The position numbers and the translations under genes were made by a program. The notes under the pieces were generated by a model. The model saw only the letters and a program-made list of their open reading frames with translations, ran no database searches and was not told where the DNA came from. Source: Actinoplanes octamycinicus (GTDB lineage Bacteria > Actinomycetota > Actinomycetes > Mycobacteriales > Micromonosporaceae). Taken from it: a stretch of 64,000 bases of DNA. Shown here one piece after another: positions 17,086-25,391 of this stretch (position 1 is its first letter; each line of letters opens with the position of its first letter). Location of the stretch: positions 5,871,501-5,935,500 of the forward strand of contig NZ_JACHNB010000001.1 in assembly GCF_014205225.1 (NCBI RefSeq), written 5' to 3'.

Positions 17086-17161
17086 GCCGGTGCGGGCGAG
17101 ACCACAATGGGCCTGCTACGACTAGGCTCCTGCCGAACGGGGACGCGGAAGGAGACCTACT

Positions 17162-17716
17162 GTGGACGATGCCGGGAACGACGGGTCGAAGAATCCAGGG
17201 CCTGCCACGAACCGCCGCATCGCGCGCACGTTGTTCTTCAGCCTCCTAGCGGTGCTGGTGGCGCCGTTCTTCGTCGTCCTGAAGCCCTGGCAAGGGATAG
17301 GAACACCGGCCACGGTCGTCGTCGCGCTCCTCGCCGTCGCCGCCGTGGGCTGGTTCTGCCTGGTTCTCCTGCGGCACGCGAACGCCAGACCGGACTGGTA
17401 CCAGGCCCGGATCTGGACCACCCTGTCCGACCCGCCGCCCGAACGGACGGTCACCACCGTCGTGTGTACCGACCTGGTGGCTCCCGGACACTTCCGGGAC
17501 TTCGTCGAGCGGCTCCGGCGCGCCTTCGGGGACGGCACCGACGTGGTGTTCGATGTTGAGCCCATCAGCAGGCAGAACACGGTTCACGTGCACGCCCCGC
17601 TACCCGACGCGCTGACCGTCCGCGCCGCGGCGGTGGACGCGCTGAGATCGATCGGCGTCACCCGCATCGAGCACCGCCCCGAACCCTTCTCCGCGCAGCA
17701 GCCAGACCCGACCTGA
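17162..17716 (+). CDS. Membrane protein with two helices and a cytoplasmic C-terminal domain, unknown function
   Basis: 184 residues. Two hydrophobic helices (about 20-41 and 48-70) are followed by a roughly 110-residue soluble domain with alternating strands (TVTTVVCTDL, DVVFDVEPI, TVHVHAPL, VTRIEHRPEP), which suggests a ferredoxin-like alpha/beta fold. GTG start at 17162 after AAGGAGA. No family recognised. Confidence 0.6.
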   Translation: MDDAGNDGSKNPGPATNRRIARTLFFSLLAVLVAPFFVVLKPWQGIGTPATVVVALLAVAAVGWFCLVLLRHANARPDWYQARIWTTLSDPPPERTVTTVVCTDLVAPGHFRDFVERLRRAFGDGTDVVFDVEPISRQNTVHVHAPLPDALTVRAAAVDALRSIGVTRIEHRPEPFSAQQPDPT

Positions 17717-17810
17717 CCTACGCCGCAATCGGGCCGCGGCGATCCCGCGGACCAGCAGGCTCACCGAAGATGGACGCCCTGGAGCTTGAAAGGTCTCAGC
17801 CGGCGGACCC

Positions 17811-18467
17811 TCAGTCACCCCAGCGCGATGCCGCTGCGGCGGCCTCCAGGGTGGTGACGTGCGGCGGGACCTCGCGTTCCCGCTGGAATTGCCAGGCGAG
17901 TGAGTATGCGGGTGCCTTGTCCGGCCGGCCCTGCGCCTGCGTCACGATCGCCTCGACCAGCGATCGGGTGACGGCCAGGCGCGGATAGGCCGCGTGGATC
18001 CGGGTGGCGTCCGGCTCGGTGACCAAGGCGGCGTCGAAGCCGAGATCCATACCGACACCCCGGCGCACCAGCTGGCACAGGACGCCGCGGCGCTCGGCGA
18101 TGCCGGGCGAGGTGTGCAGGGCGATCGCCTCCCATACGGCGTCGACTCCGCCGGCCGGCACTCCTCGGGCGGTCAGGAACTCGGCGGCGACATCCGCCCC
18201 GTCGACCTCGAAGCGCTGCCGGCGATCGCCGGGTGCGGACAGGCCGATGTCGTGCAGCAGGCACGCGACGAACAGCAGCTCCGGGTCGTAGTCGCGATCC
18301 GCCTCGACCTCTTGGTGCTCGGCCAGCAGCCGGGCGAACAGATAGCTGCGGATGCTGTGGTTGGCCACGACCACGGGTTCCGCGTCGACCACGAGAGCCA
18401 GCGTGGCAGCGGCCAGCTCGGTGTCGGGCAGGGTCAGTACGTCGGTCTTCGTCGTCATGGTGACCAT
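17811..18467 (-). CDS. HD-domain protein (cyanamide-hydratase-like metal hydrolase)
   Basis: 218 residues. HD-superfamily metal ligands are visible in order: HSIRSYLFA, CLLHDIGL, and the distal ALHTSPG His with a later Asp (MDLGFDA). The pattern with RFEVDGADVAAEFL resembles small HD proteins related to cyanamide hydratase. The start is ATG 18467 or the second ATG at 18458. It is divergent from a GlxA-type regulator with only 63 bp between; that gap holds AGTGG-N8-CCACT (18495-18512), so the regulator may control it. Substrate unknown. Confidence 0.75.
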   Translation of the reverse strand: MVTMTTKTDVLTLPDTELAAATLALVVDAEPVVVANHSIRSYLFARLLAEHQEVEADRDYDPELLFVACLLHDIGLSAPGDRRQRFEVDGADVAAEFLTARGVPAGGVDAVWEAIALHTSPGIAERRGVLCQLVRRGVGMDLGFDAALVTEPDATRIHAAYPRLAVTRSLVEAIVTQAQGRPDKAPAYSLAWQFQREREVPPHVTTLEAAAAASRWGD

Positions 18468-18530
18468 CGTGGTCCGGTGGGCCGGCAGCCGGTGAGTGGC
18501 TGGAACGCCACTGCTGGATAGGATCCTGCC

Positions 18531-19475
18531 ATGGTCCGGCATGCCGTCGCGGTGCTCGCTCTGCACCAGGTGGTGCCGCTGGACCTGGGCATCCCGGCCA
18601 GCATCTTCGGCGAGCACCTGGACCTGCCCTACCAGCTGACCGTGTGCGGCCCCGCCGCGGAGGTGGCGACCACGACCGGCTTCGCGGTCCGGGTGCCGGG
18701 GACCCTGGCGGACGCCCGCCGTGCCGACACCCTCATCGTCCCGGGCTACACCAGCCCCGGCGACGAGGTCCCCGAGGCGGCCTTGGCGACCATCGCCGAG
18801 GTGTTCCGCCGGGGCGGTCGCGTGGTCTCGATCTGTTCCGGTGCGTTCGCCCTGGCCGCCGCCGGGGTCCTGGACGGCCGCCGGGCGACCACGCACTGGA
18901 GCCGGACCGCCGAGTTGGCCGCGCGATACCCGCAGGTCACCGTGGACCCGCACGTGCTCTTCGTCGACGAGGGCCAACTGCTCACCTCGGCCGGCGTCTC
19001 GGCGGGCATCGACCTGTGCCTGCACCTGGTCCGCCGGGACCACGGCGCCGTGGCGGCCAACCGGGTGGCCCGCAACGTGGTCGCCGCGCCGCACCGCGAC
19101 GGCGGCCAGGCCCAGTTCATCGAGTCACCCGTCGTCGCCGAGGACGACTCGCTGTCCGGCGTTCGCGCCTGGGCGCTGGCCAATCTCGACCGCCCGGTCA
19201 GCGTGCCCGAGATGGCCCGCCAGGCCGCGATGTCCTCGCGTACCTTCGCTCGCCGGTTCGTCGCCGAGACCGGCCGTACCCCGCTGCAGTGGCTGTTGCA
19301 CGCCCGCATCGACCGCACCCGCGAGTTGCTGGAGAGCAGTGACCTCAGCATCAGCCAGATCGCCGACCGCACCGGGCTGGGCAGTGCCGTCAATCTCCGG
19401 GTGCACTTCCGCACCATGCTGGGCACCACGCCGACCGCCTACCGCCGGGCCTTCCGCACCTGCGAGATCGACTGA
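18531..19475 (+). CDS. GlxA-family transcriptional regulator (DJ-1/PfpI-like plus AraC HTH)
   Basis: 314 residues. Residues about 1-165 form a DJ-1/PfpI class I glutamine-amidotransferase-like domain with the nucleophile-elbow Cys (ICSGAFALA). Residues about 215-312 form an AraC HTH pair (VPEMARQAAMSSRTFARRF and SISQIADRTGLGSAVNLRVHFR). Such proteins are regulators in which the first domain senses an unknown ligand. The divergent HD gene is the likely target. A 17-bp hairpin closes the gene. Confidence 0.92.
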   Translation: MVRHAVAVLALHQVVPLDLGIPASIFGEHLDLPYQLTVCGPAAEVATTTGFAVRVPGTLADARRADTLIVPGYTSPGDEVPEAALATIAEVFRRGGRVVSICSGAFALAAAGVLDGRRATTHWSRTAELAARYPQVTVDPHVLFVDEGQLLTSAGVSAGIDLCLHLVRRDHGAVAANRVARNVVAAPHRDGGQAQFIESPVVAEDDSLSGVRAWALANLDRPVSVPEMARQAAMSSRTFARRFVAETGRTPLQWLLHARIDRTRELLESSDLSISQIADRTGLGSAVNLRVHFRTMLGTTPTAYRRAFRTCEID

Positions 19476-19485
19476 CGCCGAAAGC

Positions 19486-19522
19486 CTGCCGCCGGTGCCC
19501 GATTGTCGGGCACCGGCGGCAG
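19486..19522. terminator. Very strong terminator hairpin
   Basis: A perfect 17-bp stem, CTGCCGCCGGTGCCCGA (19486-19502) with its complement (19506-19522) around a TTG loop, starts 10 bases after the GlxA-type gene. It is the strongest simple hairpin I found in the window. Confidence 0.85.
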
Positions 19523-19583
19523 ACTGATGGCGGTCTTCGGGCCGAGGTGGGCGGCGCCCTGGTCGAGGACGCCGCCCACCGGG

Positions 19584-21113
19584 TCAGCGCTGCTGGGTCA
19601 GCAGACCCGGGCGGTAGGGCAGCAGCCCGTAGTCGCCGCCGGAGCTCGGCGAGCGGCCCTGGTAGAGCAGCTGCAGGCGGCACGGGTCCACGGTCATCGT
19701 CTGGTCGGCGGTGACCCGGACCAGCTCGCCGTGGCTGATGTCGTTGGTCCAGGTGGCGCCGCTGTTGGCCTTGCCGGCGAACGGGTTGCTCTCGGTCGCG
19801 GCCTGCGGGGTCCACGAACCGTTCAGGCTGCTCGCGGTGAAGGACCGGAAGTAGCGGCCCTGGCTGCCGATCGCCTCGACGATCATCAGGTACTGGTTCT
19901 GACCCTGCACCTTGTAGACCTGCGGCGCCTCGAACAGGTTGTTCGTCGTGTCGCTCATGATCGTGGTGTAGGACGAGCCGAAGTTGCCGGGGAAGTTCCC
20001 GATCGGCATGCTGGCCCGGTAGATCTTCCCGTTGTCGCCGGCGAAGAACAGGTACATGTTCTGCCCGTCGCCGATCAGCGTCTGGTCGATCGGCCCGGTG
20101 CCGGAGCCGGAGATGCTGCCGGTGAACAGCGGCTGCGCGGCGGACCACCCGTTGGCGTTGGTCGGGTCACTCGACGTGCGGTACGAGAACGCCGTGCCAC
20201 CCCACTGGTAGGTCAGCACCCAGATGTTCTTCGGCGCGAAGTAGAACAGCGTCGGCGCGACGGTGCCGGAGTTCATCCCGTTCTGGCTGGCCGAGGCCAT
20301 GTCCGACCAGTTGGTGAACGGGCTGAAGTTCATCGAGCCCCAGGACGACCCGTAGTCGTGGGTGGTCGCGTAGACCAGCTGCTTGCCGTTGTAGGGCACC
20401 ACGGTGAAGTCCTTGAGCGAGACCCAGCCGGACTTCGGGGTCGCCAGCGAGCCGGTGGAGGTCCAGCGGTAGCTCGACGGCAGCGTGCACGAGCCGCCGG
20501 ACGTCGGCGACGTGGTCGGCGTGCTGCCGCCCACCTTCACCAGCTGCCACTGCTGGTTGGCGCCGTTCCAGTCGCTGTACTGCACGATGTTCGCGCCGTC
20601 CGCGGTCGACGCGCCCTGCACTTCGACCGCCTTGCCGCTGTTGCGATTGATCAGCTGCACATAGCCGTCGATGTCCTGAATGCTGAACTGCTGGTTCGTG
20701 GTGTTGTTGTCGGTCCACTGGACAATGGCGCCGCCGTCGGCGGTGGACAGGTTGTAGACGTCGAGCACCTTGCCGGAATGCTTCGATTTCAGCCGGTAGT
20801 AGCCGCCGCCGGAGTCGACGAACTGCCACTGCTGCTGCGCCTGGTCGTTGCGGGCCCACTGGGTGATCCGCGCGCCGTCGTTGGTGGCCAGGTTGTAGAC
20901 GTCCAGGGCCTTGCCGCTGTTGCGGTTGACCAGCACGTAGGAGGCGCTGGTGTCGATCGTCGCGGCGGACGCCGCGGTCGCGGTCACGGCGACGGCTCCG
21001 CCGCCGGCCAGCACGATCATCGCGGCCAGGCCGGTGCGCCACCACTTGCGGCGCGGCACGGCTGGTGGTGCTTGCGGCTCATTCTCCGGTACGGGCGGAC
21101 GGCCCAAAGTCAT
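19584..21113 (-). CDS. Secreted GH62 alpha-L-arabinofuranosidase with CBM13 (ricin-type) domain
   Basis: 509 residues. A positively charged N-terminus (PRRKWWRT) and a hydrophobic segment ending ATAASA form the export signal. Residues about 50-190 are a ricin-type beta-trefoil with three QxW-like repeats (QQQWQF, NQQFSI, NQQWQL). A Ser/Thr linker leads to the GH62 domain (about 205-509: [59 protein letters not shown]). It removes arabinose side chains from arabinoxylan outside the cell. ATG 21113 follows GGAGATCGCC. A LacI-type box lies upstream, suggesting sugar control. Confidence 0.92.
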   Translation of the reverse strand: MTLGRPPVPENEPQAPPAVPRRKWWRTGLAAMIVLAGGGAVAVTATAASAATIDTSASYVLVNRNSGKALDVYNLATNDGARITQWARNDQAQQQWQFVDSGGGYYRLKSKHSGKVLDVYNLSTADGGAIVQWTDNNTTNQQFSIQDIDGYVQLINRNSGKAVEVQGASTADGANIVQYSDWNGANQQWQLVKVGGSTPTTSPTSGGSCTLPSSYRWTSTGSLATPKSGWVSLKDFTVVPYNGKQLVYATTHDYGSSWGSMNFSPFTNWSDMASASQNGMNSGTVAPTLFYFAPKNIWVLTYQWGGTAFSYRTSSDPTNANGWSAAQPLFTGSISGSGTGPIDQTLIGDGQNMYLFFAGDNGKIYRASMPIGNFPGNFGSSYTTIMSDTTNNLFEAPQVYKVQGQNQYLMIVEAIGSQGRYFRSFTASSLNGSWTPQAATESNPFAGKANSGATWTNDISHGELVRVTADQTMTVDPCRLQLLYQGRSPSSGGDYGLLPYRPGLLTQQR

Positions 21114-21185
21114 GGCGATCTCCTGAGTGGGGGAGGGGTCCGAGCCGGCGCCGGGGAATGCGCCGGTGATCACGTGAAAGCCGAA

Positions 21186-21199
21186 TGGGAGCGTTCACA
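21186..21199. promoter_or_regulatory. Candidate LacI-family operator upstream of GH62
   Basis: TGGGAGCGTTCACA lies 72 bases before the arabinofuranosidase start. It resembles the actinobacterial CebR/LacI box TGGGAGCGCTCCCA in its first half and centre. A nearby low-GC patch (21276-21306) carries ATAACA and TGTTAT arms. Confidence 0.45.
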
Positions 21200-21401
21200 T
21201 TGTGTCCGTGATGGTGCCAGACGGTGCGCGACCGTTTCAATGACGTGAACAGCCGACTAATTGGCGCCGGCCGACATAACAAATCTTTAAAACGCGTTTC
21301 TGTTATCTGCCGGCCGGACCCGGAGTCGGCGTTTCCCGCGTTCCGTGCGCGCGGTAGTCTCCCCGGGCGCCGATCAGAGGGCAGCGGGGGAGAGCAACGC
21401 G

Positions 21402-22466
21402 ATGTACAGCAGCGGCACCGGGCTGGACCCGGCAGGCGGTCGTCCGGCGGAATGGGATCCGGACCTGGAGCGCGGCCCGCGCAGCGATCTCAGCGGGTTC
21501 GCGGTCGCCTCGCTGGTCTTCGGCCTGATCGGCGGCCTGCTGCTGGGCCCGCTGCTCGGCGTCGCCGCGCTCGTGAAGATCAAGCAGACCGGGCAGCGGG
21601 GCAAGGGCCTGGCGATCGCCGGCCTGGTGCTCAGCGGCGTCTGGGTGCTGGTGCTCGCCGTCGTCGTCGGCGTCAACAAGTACGTGGTGAACCGCGCCGA
21701 GGACGTGGTCGCGCTGCAGATCGGACAGTGCTTCGACCTGCCGTCGACCGGCCCGGAGGACGTGTTCCCCGGGCCGATCACGACGCTCCCGTGCACCCAG
21801 CCGCACCGGGCCGAGATGGTCGGCTGGGCGAGCCCGGTCGAGGGCCGGGGGACGGCCGGCGACTACCCGGGTGTCGCGGCTCTCGTCCAGCGCGCCGAGA
21901 CCGGCTGCGCCACGATCAGCCGCAACTACGTCCTGGACCCGGTGTCCCTGCCGGCCGGCGTCCGCCCGCGCTGGTACATCCCGCGGGCCGCGGAATGGGC
22001 GCGAGGTAGCTACGGCATCACCTGCTTCCTCGCGACGGACGGCGCGCCGGTGAGCCGCCCGCTCCGCGAGGACGCCTCGATCGTGAACCGGGACCAGCTG
22101 ACCTTCCTGCTGGCGATCCGGGACTGCGCCGAGTCGACGGCGAAGGTCGAGGCACTGCTCGCCGGCGGACCCGCGGCCGAGCTGCGCAGCGCGACGAAGC
22201 AGACCGCCGAGGCGTGGTCGACCATGTGGCTCAAACTGCGGGCGGGCGCGTGGCCGGCCGAGGCGCAACCGGCCATCATCCAGTGGATTGCCGACGTCGA
22301 CGCCGCGCAGCCGCTCTGGCAGGAGGCCGCCGCCGCGACCAGTGACCGGGACCTGCGCGACAAGGTCCGGCGAGCGCAGCAGCGCAGCGGCGCCGACCAC
22401 CTGCTCGCGGTACGCCGCGCGCTGGGCCTGTCCACCACGCGGGGCGAGCCGCTGCCCCACCGGTAG
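21402..22466 (+). CDS. DUF4190/septum-formation-like membrane protein
   Basis: 354 residues. The N-terminal part has the DUF4190 pattern of two membrane helices (SGFAVASLVFGLIGGLLLGPLLGVAALVKI...GLAIAGLVLSGVWVLV). It is followed by an extracytoplasmic domain beginning QIGQCFDLPS with PCTQPHRAEMVGW, as in the septum-formation (Septum_form) family. Four Cys residues could pair in pairs. The start is MYSSGTG (ATG 21402) after GGGGGAGAG. It faces the TauD-type gene. Role in envelope or division is inferred from family name only. Confidence 0.75.
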   Translation: MYSSGTGLDPAGGRPAEWDPDLERGPRSDLSGFAVASLVFGLIGGLLLGPLLGVAALVKIKQTGQRGKGLAIAGLVLSGVWVLVLAVVVGVNKYVVNRAEDVVALQIGQCFDLPSTGPEDVFPGPITTLPCTQPHRAEMVGWASPVEGRGTAGDYPGVAALVQRAETGCATISRNYVLDPVSLPAGVRPRWYIPRAAEWARGSYGITCFLATDGAPVSRPLREDASIVNRDQLTFLLAIRDCAESTAKVEALLAGGPAAELRSATKQTAEAWSTMWLKLRAGAWPAEAQPAIIQWIADVDAAQPLWQEAAAATSDRDLRDKVRRAQQRSGADHLLAVRRALGLSTTRGEPLPHR

Positions 22467-22486
22467 GAACGGTGCCCGGGGCAGGG

Positions 22487-22507
22487 CGCCGCGGCCGTAC
22501 CGTCAAG
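22487..22507 (-). repeat. Copy of the dispersed boundary repeat
   Basis: On the minus strand it reads CTTGACGGTACGGCCGCGG. It lies between the convergent DUF4190 and TauD-type genes. Confidence 0.6.
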
Positions 22508-22549
22508 CGTCTTGCGATCTCGGCCGTCGCCTGCCTGCGGCCGGCCGGG

Positions 22550-23506
22550 TCAGGCGCCCGATCCCGCCGCGACCGGCTCGCGCTGGGCGCGGAACTCGGT
22601 GCCGGCGATCAGCTCGGAGACGAAGCCGTCCGGGCCGACCGGCCGGTCCCCGATCAGGGTGACCCGGTGCAGGGTGCGCTGCACGTCCAGGTGGTCGAGG
22701 TCCTCCGGGGCCAGGTGGGCGGTGGCCCGGTTGTCCCAGAAGGCGATGTCGCCCGGCTGCCAGCGGAACCGCACGGTGTACGCCGGGCGGGCGATCTGTG
22801 CGAACAGCAGGTCGAGGATCTGCCGGCTCTCGGCCGCGGACAGATCCAGGATCTTGGTGGTGAAGCCCGGGTTCACGAACAGCGCGCGCTCCCCGGTCTC
22901 CGGGTGCACGCGCACCACCGGGTGCACCGCGACCAGCAGGTTCTTGCTGATCCGGTCCTGGTAGCCGCCCAGGTCGCTGGCGTCCACGCCGGCCAGGAAG
23001 CGGTGCTCGGCGCGCAGTCCGTCGACGAACCGGCGCAGCGGCTCGGACAGCCCCTCGTAGGCGGCGACCAGGTTGCTCCAGGTGGTGTCGCCGCCGAAGC
23101 TGGGGACCACCTCGGCGCGCAGGATCGACGCGGCCGGCGGGTTCACCGCGGCGGTGACGTCGGTGTGCCAGCCCGCGTAGTAGCTGTACTGCCGGCGGCT
23201 CTGCTGTTTGCGGTCGATCCCGTACTGCTCCTCGTAGCGGCGCGGGTCGATGGTGAGGATCTCCGGGGCCTCCGCCGGGGCGGCGTCCTCGTGCGGGTGG
23301 GCGTGGGTGAGGTCGCCGAACTGGCGGGCGAAGGCGATCTGCTGGGCGTGGTCGAGGTGCTGGCCGCGGAAGAAGACGACCTTGTGGATGTGCAGGGCGT
23401 CGCGGATCGCGGCGACGTCGTCGGTGCCGAGCGGCGCGGACAGGTCGACCCCGGAGATCTCGGCGCCGATCCGGCCGGCCACGCGATCGATCTTGATGCT
23501 GGACAT
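22550..23506 (-). CDS. TauD/TfdA-family Fe(II)/2-oxoglutarate dioxygenase
   Basis: 318 residues. The iron ligands H114 and D116 (WHTD) and the distal His (WDNRATAH) are present, as is the 2-oxoglutarate-binding Arg region (RTLHRVTLIGDRP). The N-terminus (IGAEISGVDLSAPL) is typical of taurine and alkylsulfate dioxygenases. It probably releases sulfite from a sulfonate or sulfate ester, but no transport genes sit nearby to name the substrate. The start at ATG 23506 is chosen over an upstream ATG that has no family match. An inverted repeat lies in its promoter. Confidence 0.88.
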   Translation of the reverse strand: MSSIKIDRVAGRIGAEISGVDLSAPLGTDDVAAIRDALHIHKVVFFRGQHLDHAQQIAFARQFGDLTHAHPHEDAAPAEAPEILTIDPRRYEEQYGIDRKQQSRRQYSYYAGWHTDVTAAVNPPAASILRAEVVPSFGGDTTWSNLVAAYEGLSEPLRRFVDGLRAEHRFLAGVDASDLGGYQDRISKNLLVAVHPVVRVHPETGERALFVNPGFTTKILDLSAAESRQILDLLFAQIARPAYTVRFRWQPGDIAFWDNRATAHLAPEDLDHLDVQRTLHRVTLIGDRPVGPDGFVSELIAGTEFRAQREPVAAGSGA

Positions 23507-23541
23507 GAGCGGGTTCCTCTCGTCGGGCGTGCCTCCGATCA

Positions 23542-23576
23542 AATATCCGCATCTCCTATATGTCAACTAGGATATT
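23542..23576. promoter_or_regulatory. AT-rich inverted repeat in the dioxygenase promoter
   Basis: AATATCC (23542-23548) and GGATATT (23570-23576) are perfect complements, with inner arms TCCTA (23554-23558) and TAGGA (23568-23572). The patch is much more AT-rich than its surroundings and lies 36-70 bases before the dioxygenase start, so it is a likely operator and -10 region. Confidence 0.5.
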
Positions 23577-23654
23577 GGGAGCCGTAACGAGCTGTCATGA
23601 GTCCGTAACGGGTCCGGTTGACCTCAAGCCGGGTTCAAGGGTGACGATGCGGGG

Positions 23655-24029
23655 ATGCGGATTCGACGGATCTCCTGGCTCGGCGTGAAGACCGACTCCT
23701 ATCAGGAGACACGGGACTTCTTCGCGGACGTCGCCGGGCTGGACGTGGCGTACGAGAAACCCGATTTTGCGGTCTTCCGGATGGCGGACGGGGACCTTCT
23801 CGAGGTGTTCGGGCCGGACGCGGACGACCCGCCCGAGCAGTTCGCCGCCGAGAAGGTGGTGGCCGGCCTGCTCGTCGACGACATCGACGAGGCCACCGCG
23901 ACGCTGCGCGCGGCCGGGATCGAGCTGCTCGGCCCGCAGCAGTCCGGCAGCGACGGCTACCGCTGGCAGCACTTCCGGCTCCCGGACGGCAAGGTCTTCG
24001 AGCTGTCCACCGGCCCCGGTGCGGACTGA
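23655..24029 (+). CDS. VOC-family (glyoxalase/dioxygenase-like) protein
   Basis: 124 residues, one vicinal-oxygen-chelate domain of two beta-alpha-beta-beta-beta modules (ISWLGVKTDSYQETRDFFADVAGLDV and AGLLVDDIDEATATLRAAGIELLG...WQHFRLPDGKVFEL). Metal ligands are not clearly conserved, so binding, resistance or small enzymatic roles are all open. It stands alone between the dioxygenase and a two-component pair. Confidence 0.85.
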   Translation: MRIRRISWLGVKTDSYQETRDFFADVAGLDVAYEKPDFAVFRMADGDLLEVFGPDADDPPEQFAAEKVVAGLLVDDIDEATATLRAAGIELLGPQQSGSDGYRWQHFRLPDGKVFELSTGPGAD

Positions 24030-24035
24030 CCCCGG

Positions 24036-24683
24036 TCAGCCGTGCCGGGGCAGCGACGCCTCCACCCGCAGGCCGGTCGGTGCCAGCTGCCGGGCCCGGA
24101 CCGTACCGCCCAGGTCGGCGAGCCGCTGCCGGACCACCCACAACCCGAGACCGTGCTCGTCGGCCGGCGCGGTCCGGCGGCGCAGGGCGGTGCGCAGCCC
24201 GGTGGTCATCCGACCCTGATCGGTGACGGCCAGCCGCAGCTGCCGAGCCCGTACCACGGCGCGCAGCCGGATCGGACCGGGCGCGTGCCGGACCGCGTTG
24301 CCGACCAGGTTGATCAGGATCTGCTTGGTGTGATGCGGGTGCACCGGCCAGCGCAGGGCGGCTCGGCTGGCGGTCACCGCGAGCGCCCCGGGCGGGGCGG
24401 TGACCCACACCGCGGGCAAGATGTCGTGCAGCGGCACCGGCGCGGCCTGGCCGTCGGTCAGGCCCAGCGCCGCCTCCGCGGCGTCCCCGAGGACCGCCTC
24501 GGCGTAGACGACGTGCTCGGTGGCCAGGCTGAGCAGTTGCTCGCGGCGCGGACCGGGCGGCGTGGACTCCAGCGCCCGCAGCAGGCCGCGCAGCGTCGCC
24601 ATCGGCGGGCGCAGCTCGTGACACAGGCTGCGGGTCAGGACCAGCCCGGGTTCGATCGGCCGGCGTCGAAGACTCAGGCGCAT
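24036..24683 (-). CDS. Short sensor histidine kinase lacking an input domain
   Basis: 215 residues. It begins almost at the H-box (SLCHELRPPMATLRGLL), followed by the N-box (INLVGNAVRHA) and a final ATP-lid (EHGLGLWVVRQRLADLGG). There is no transmembrane segment or sensor domain, so the protein is cytosolic and its input must come from a partner. Its ATG at 24683 lies at one end of a 36-bp palindrome whose other end is the start of the divergent regulator. A longer upstream frame only runs antisense through the regulator gene. Confidence 0.8.
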   Translation of the reverse strand: MRLSLRRRPIEPGLVLTRSLCHELRPPMATLRGLLRALESTPPGPRREQLLSLATEHVVYAEAVLGDAAEAALGLTDGQAAPVPLHDILPAVWVTAPPGALAVTASRAALRWPVHPHHTKQILINLVGNAVRHAPGPIRLRAVVRARQLRLAVTDQGRMTTGLRTALRRRTAPADEHGLGLWVVRQRLADLGGTVRARQLAPTGLRVEASLPRHG

Positions 24684-24716
24684 GCCGGCCCCGGATCGGG
24701 GCAACCGGCCGGCATG
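24681..24716. promoter_or_regulatory. Palindrome joining two divergent start codons
   Basis: CATGCCGGCC (24681-24690) and GGCCGGCATG (24707-24716) are perfect complements, separated by 16 bases. Each arm contains one start codon, for the kinase on the left and the regulator on the right. Only 30 bases separate the two starts, so classical ribosome sites and promoters hardly fit. Confidence 0.8.
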
Positions 24717-25355
24717 CGCACCGGGATCCGGGTGGTTGTCATCGACGACCACCACCTTTTCGTACGAGGCCTGGAACTGTTGCTGCCCGAGGTCAGCGAC
24801 GGCCGGGCCGCCGTGGTGGCGAGTACCGGCGACGCCGCGTACGCGGCCAGCGTCGCCCGCCACGCGGTGCCCGACCTGGTGCTCGTCGACCTGCACATGC
24901 CGGCGCCGGGCGGGGTCCGGGCGATCGGCGCGGTACGCCGGGCCGCGCCCCGCGCCCGGGTGCTCGCGATGTCCGGCGACGACGACCCGGCGATCGCGAT
25001 CGAGGCGCTGCGCGGCGGCGCCACCGGCTTCCTGCCCAAGAGCAGCGACCCGGCGGACCTGCTGCAGCCCCTGCTGGCCGCGGTCGACGGCTGGGCGGTG
25101 CTGCCCGACCAGCTGCTCGCCGTCCTGACCGAGCAGACCCGCCGGACCGCCGCGCACCCGGCCGCGACCCTGTCCGAACCGGACCGTGAGCTGCTCCGGC
25201 TGATCGCCGGCGGTTCGTCGACCGTGGAGATGGCCGCCACCCTGCACGTGTCGGAGCGGACGGTCAAGCGGCTGACCGCGGGCCTGCTGCGCAAGCTGCA
25301 CGTGGCCAGCCGTGCCGAGGCCGCCGCGGTGGCCGGGCAGGCGGGTCTGCTGTAG
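24714..25355 (+). CDS. NarL/FixJ-type response regulator
   Basis: 213 residues. Receiver with IDDHH, phospho-acceptor Asp in LVLVDLHMPAPGG and LPKSS Lys; C-terminal LuxR HTH (LSEPDRELLRLIAGGSSTVEMAATLHVSERTVKRLTAGLLRKL). The start is MRTGIRVVVIDD (ATG 24714), just before the first strand. It is divergent from the short kinase with which it probably pairs. The overlapping palindrome may let one protein or RNA structure govern both. Confidence 0.9.
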   Translation: MRTGIRVVVIDDHHLFVRGLELLLPEVSDGRAAVVASTGDAAYAASVARHAVPDLVLVDLHMPAPGGVRAIGAVRRAAPRARVLAMSGDDDPAIAIEALRGGATGFLPKSSDPADLLQPLLAAVDGWAVLPDQLLAVLTEQTRRTAAHPAATLSEPDRELLRLIAGGSSTVEMAATLHVSERTVKRLTAGLLRKLHVASRAEAAAVAGQAGLL

Positions 25356-25391
25356 GTCGCCATGCGGTCCGGATGCCCGGTTTCCCCCGGC

